A stretch of 7,483 bases of DNA, taken from NCBI GenBank assembly GCA_031267485.1, contig JAIRYY010000268.1, forward strand, positions 1 through 7,483. The letters run 5' to 3'. Numbering within the stretch: the stretch's first letter is position 1; each line of letters opens with the position of its first letter. A program made the translations under genes and the position numbers. Positions 6,627 to 7,483 of this stretch are shown here, one piece after another. The notes under the pieces were generated by a model. The model did no database searches. It was not told the origin of the DNA and worked only from the letters and a program-made list of their open reading frames with translations. This DNA is from Tannerella sp. (GTDB lineage: Bacteria > Bacteroidota > Bacteroidia > Bacteroidales > Tannerellaceae).

Positions 6627-6642
6627 CGCGCGTACACGCGCG
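6627..6642. repeat. Alternating CG palindrome
   Basis: CGCGCGT at 6627-6633 and ACGCGCG at 6636-6642 are perfect inverted repeats separated by AC. The alternating purine-pyrimidine tract begins further left (GCGCGCGCG from 6624). It can form a short hairpin or Z-DNA. No T-run follows, so a terminator role is unlikely. Confidence 0.5.
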
Positions 6643-6662
6643 ATTCCAAAATAAGATATTCA

Positions 6663-6709
6663 ATACCCGTAGAGACGCCCAGTTTGGGCGTTTCTACGGG
6701 TATGTTTTT
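6663..6709 (+). terminator. Strong 19-bp hairpin with T-run
   Basis: The arms 6663-6681 and 6685-6703 pair over 19 bp with a single G-U wobble and a 3-nt loop (GTT). They are followed by GTTTTT at 6704-6709. The arm begins ATACCCGTAGAGACGCCCA. The geometry fits an intrinsic terminator for a plus-strand transcript begun at the 6421 promoter. The core GTAGAGACGC also resembles palindromic intergenic repeats seen in many Bacteroidota and cyanobacterial genomes (from memory), so it may instead be a dispersed REP-like element that acts as a terminator. Confidence 0.65.
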
Positions 6710-6751
6710 CCCAGGCATCGCTGGGGCAGGTTCCCGCAAAGGCACATATTC

Positions 6752-6767
6752 CGTCCCGTCCGGGACG
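6752..6767. repeat. Small GC palindrome
   Basis: CGTCCCG at 6752-6758 and CGGGACG at 6761-6767 are perfect inverted repeats around TC. It is one of the chain of foldbacks in this region. No T-run or reading frame gives it a specific role. Confidence 0.45.
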
Positions 6768-6800
6768 AGGCGGTAGAAAACGTCCGCTCACACCATCTTC

Positions 6801-6917
6801 CCCGCCCCGTCATTGCGGGCGGGGCGAAGCAACCGGGCACAGGGCGTGCAGCCCGGAGGGTTGTCGGGCGGCTGCCTGTTCCTGGATTGCTTCGCGCTTC
6901 GCTGGTGACGGGGTGGG
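6801..6917. repeat. 117-nt imperfect foldback (REP/MITE-like)
   Basis: The whole segment folds on itself through nested helices. Positions 6801-6812 pair with 6906-6917 (12 bp, one G-U; the core is CCCCGTCA with TGACGGGG). Positions 6825-6832 pair with 6887-6894 (CGAAGCAA with TTGCTTCG), 6839-6842 with 6876-6879 (ACAG with CTGT), and 6848-6853 with 6870-6875 (GCAGCC with GGCTGC). The termini CGTCATTGCG and CGAAGCAA resemble a widespread intergenic palindrome whose arms read GTCATTGCGAG and ACGAAGCAATCC in several bacterial phyla (from memory). The right arm contains a tandem GCTTCGC pair (6889-6902). There is no internal gene, so any mobility would need a transposase supplied in trans. Confidence 0.6.
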
Positions 6918-6960
6918 CTGGAGGCCTTCAAGCGGGTACGCCGCCCTATCCGTTATTTCT

Positions 6961-7007
6961 TGTCCCGTATGACGGGGCGGGTGTTGCGCCGGCAAATGAT
7001 GGGGACA
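6961..7007. repeat. Nested inverted repeats
   Basis: TGTCCC at 6961-6966 pairs with GGGACA at 7002-7007. Inside is TTGC (6984-6987) with GCAA (6992-6995). Competing pairings are CCCGT (6964-6968) with ACGGG (6972-6976), and CCGCCC (6941-6946) with GGGCGG (6975-6980). The alternatives exclude one another, so this may be a switchable fold, but a GC-rich tract gives such matches easily. Confidence 0.3.
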
Positions 7008-7050
7008 GGCAATGTATAATATTAACTGCACGGTTCGTTATAGAGCCTGT
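7005..7050. repeat. Two-step hairpin at the GC/AT boundary
   Basis: ACAGGC at 7005-7010 pairs with GCCTGT at 7045-7050, and within it TATAA at 7015-7019 pairs with TTATA at 7038-7042, leaving an 18-nt loop. It lies where the GC-rich foldback block gives way to AT-rich sequence. No T-run follows directly. Confidence 0.35.
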
Positions 7051-7070
7051 TGACCCGCCGAAAGCCAAAA

Positions 7071-7120
7071 AAAGTGCATTATGCCGATAAAGTGCAAAAT
7101 TATGTCGATATTATGTTATA
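7071..7120 (+). repeat. Iterated TTATG-type motifs upstream of a promoter
   Basis: AAAGTGCA followed by TTATGCCGATA (7071-7089) is repeated as AAAGTGCA, AAA, then TTATGTCGATA (7089-7110). A third, shorter copy, TTATGTTATA, follows at 7111-7120. The first two TTATG cores start 21 nt apart, about two helical turns, and the third follows 11 nt later, about one turn. The array ends 20 nt before a perfect -7 element. Spacing and location suit binding sites for a regulator of that promoter; degenerate ends of an insertion sequence are the alternative. Confidence 0.4.
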
Positions 7121-7140
7121 ATTTATTGAAATGAACAGTT

Positions 7141-7148
7141 TATCTTTG
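7141..7148 (+). promoter_or_regulatory. -7 element after the iterated motifs
   Basis: TATCTTTG is a perfect TAnnTTTG match. No TTG lies at 19-21 nt upstream; the nearest (7126-7128) is only 12 nt away, which could mean activator dependence. The predicted start is near 7153-7157, about 38 nt before the ATG at 7193. Confidence 0.45.
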
Positions 7149-7192
7149 TCCCGATTTTATAAAAACACACAGATGACTTGAGTATTGCCGCT

Positions 7193-7384
7193 ATGAAAAA
7201 CGGAGAAATATATAATAAATGGTTGCAATCCGGAAATGACGTTTTTTTCGGGAGTATACGGAGGGAATTTTTTCCGCCGTTCGCCGACTGTATTTTTGCC
7301 GGGAAATATTTATGTTTTTTTAATGAAAAGGATTTGCATGTTCCAATTAATTTACTAACACACACACACACCGCGCAGGTTTAG
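7193..7384 (+). CDS. Hypothetical short protein, 63 residues
   Basis: I do not recognise this frame. ATG 7193 begins MKNGEIYNKWLQSGNDVFFG and ends at TAG 7382-7384. A TTG at 7178 would add five residues. In favour: a good -7 element lies about 45 nt upstream, and the first 20 residues have an ordinary, charged, helix-like composition. Against: the second half is rich in Phe and Cys (PPFADCIF, YLCFF), and the C-terminus THTHTAQV is just the translation of an (AC)7 run, which looks non-coding. There is no signal peptide or membrane segment. It could be the start of a gene truncated by a frameshift, a short real peptide, or a chance frame. Confidence 0.25.
   Translation: MKNGEIYNKWLQSGNDVFFGSIRREFFPPFADCIFAGKYLCFFNEKDLHVPINLLTHTHTAQV
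7358..7371 (+). repeat. (AC)7 microsatellite
   Basis: A 14-nt run of AC dinucleotides lies at the 3' end of the unrecognised 63-codon frame. A change by one unit would alter the reading frame of its last residues and move its stop. Confidence 0.7.
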
Positions 7385-7483
7385 CCTCGCGCGTTAAGAT
7401 ACGCATTATTCCACGAAGTTGTACGTGTGCCACACTCTTATTTTCCATACTTTTCCCAATTTATTTTGCACGGCGCGGTTATG
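7385..7483. other. Unassigned right edge
   Basis: No gene or structured RNA is recognisable. The final three bases are ATG (7481-7483), 12 nt after TATTTTG (7462-7468), which is one base short of a TAnnTTTG element. A gene could start at the edge, but nothing in the window can confirm it. Confidence 0.3.

Larger units (their letters stand above)
6376..7140. other. Gene-free region rich in palindromes
   Basis: No reading frame here has family features apart from the yicC-like fragment. The stretch 6376-6620 is AT-rich with long T-runs (6450-6457 and 6606-6613). The stretch from about 6621 to 7010 is visibly GC-rich and made largely of inverted repeats (6627-6642, 6663-6703, 6752-6767, 6801-6917, 6961-7007, partly overlapped by 7005-7050). 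From about 7011 it turns AT-rich again. The abrupt composition change and density of foldbacks suggest accumulated repetitive elements rather than a decayed gene. Confidence 0.6.

Noticed and set aside
6552..6776. Plus-strand frame of 74 codons
   Set aside because: It runs through the CG palindrome, the 19-bp hairpin and other foldbacks, and its residues look like translated repeat sequence.
6621..7010. Known structured RNA (RNase P RNA, SRP RNA, tmRNA) in the GC-rich block
   Set aside because: None of the conserved sequence cores of these RNAs could be found on either strand; palindromic repeats explain the structure.
7071..7120. CRISPR-like array
   Set aside because: The repeated units are short, imperfect and almost abutting, with no spacers of uniform length and no cas genes.
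7123..7371. Minus-strand frame of 82 codons
   Set aside because: It starts in the AC repeat (MCVCVSK) and covers the promoter region of the plus strand; no family features.
7462..7483. Promoter and start codon of a gene at the right edge
   Set aside because: TATTTTG is one base short of the -7 consensus and only the ATG itself lies inside the window, so no gene can be supported.

Overview
The window looks like chromosome from a Bacteroidota species, most likely of the order Bacteroidales. Several start sites are preceded by the Bacteroidota sigma-factor -7 element TAnnTTTG (perfect copies at 467-474 minus, 1040-1047 plus, 3379-3386 minus, 6421-6428 plus and 7141-7148 plus). No start has a clear Shine-Dalgarno sequence. 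The left edge carries a lipoprotein with a Listeria/Bacteroides-type B-repeat. The order dtd, small MazG, deoC is one I associate with Bacteroidales genomes. No genus can be named from the sequence alone.

Layout. Positions 1-437 (minus) hold the 5' part of a surface-type lipoprotein gene running off the left edge. It diverges from a plus-strand housekeeping group: dtd (541-993, D-aminoacyl-tRNA deacylase), a single-domain MazG-type nucleotide pyrophosphohydrolase (1079-1411) and deoC (1414-2382, deoxyribose-phosphate aldolase). MazG and deoC are 2 nt apart and share a good promoter at 1017-1047. A long-chain polyprenyl diphosphate synthase (2385-3359, minus) converges on deoC with a 2-nt gap. 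It diverges from polA (3556-6375, plus), a full-length DNA polymerase I with 5' nuclease, apparently intact 3'-5' proofreading and polymerase domains.

From 6376 to 7483 there is about 1.1 kb without a convincing gene. It starts with a weak polA terminator and a strong promoter, followed by a 16-codon reading frame whose first residues (MDSMTGFGK) match the start of the YicC/YloC endoribonuclease family, probably a truncated yicC. Next come a near-perfect 19-bp hairpin with a short T-run, a GC-rich palindrome cluster that includes a 117-nt foldback element (6801-6917), an AT-rich block with three iterated TTATG-type motifs (7071-7120), a promoter, and an unrecognised 63-codon frame.

The genes are mostly housekeeping: translation proofreading (dtd), nucleotide-pool cleaning and salvage (MazG, DeoC), isoprenoid/quinone precursor synthesis, and DNA repair/replication (PolA). 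I see no defence system, CRISPR array or complete mobile element. The points most worth a second look are the consensus sliding-clamp-binding peptide in the PolA interdomain linker, the yicC scar, the 117-nt foldback repeat, and the iterated motifs ahead of the last promoter.
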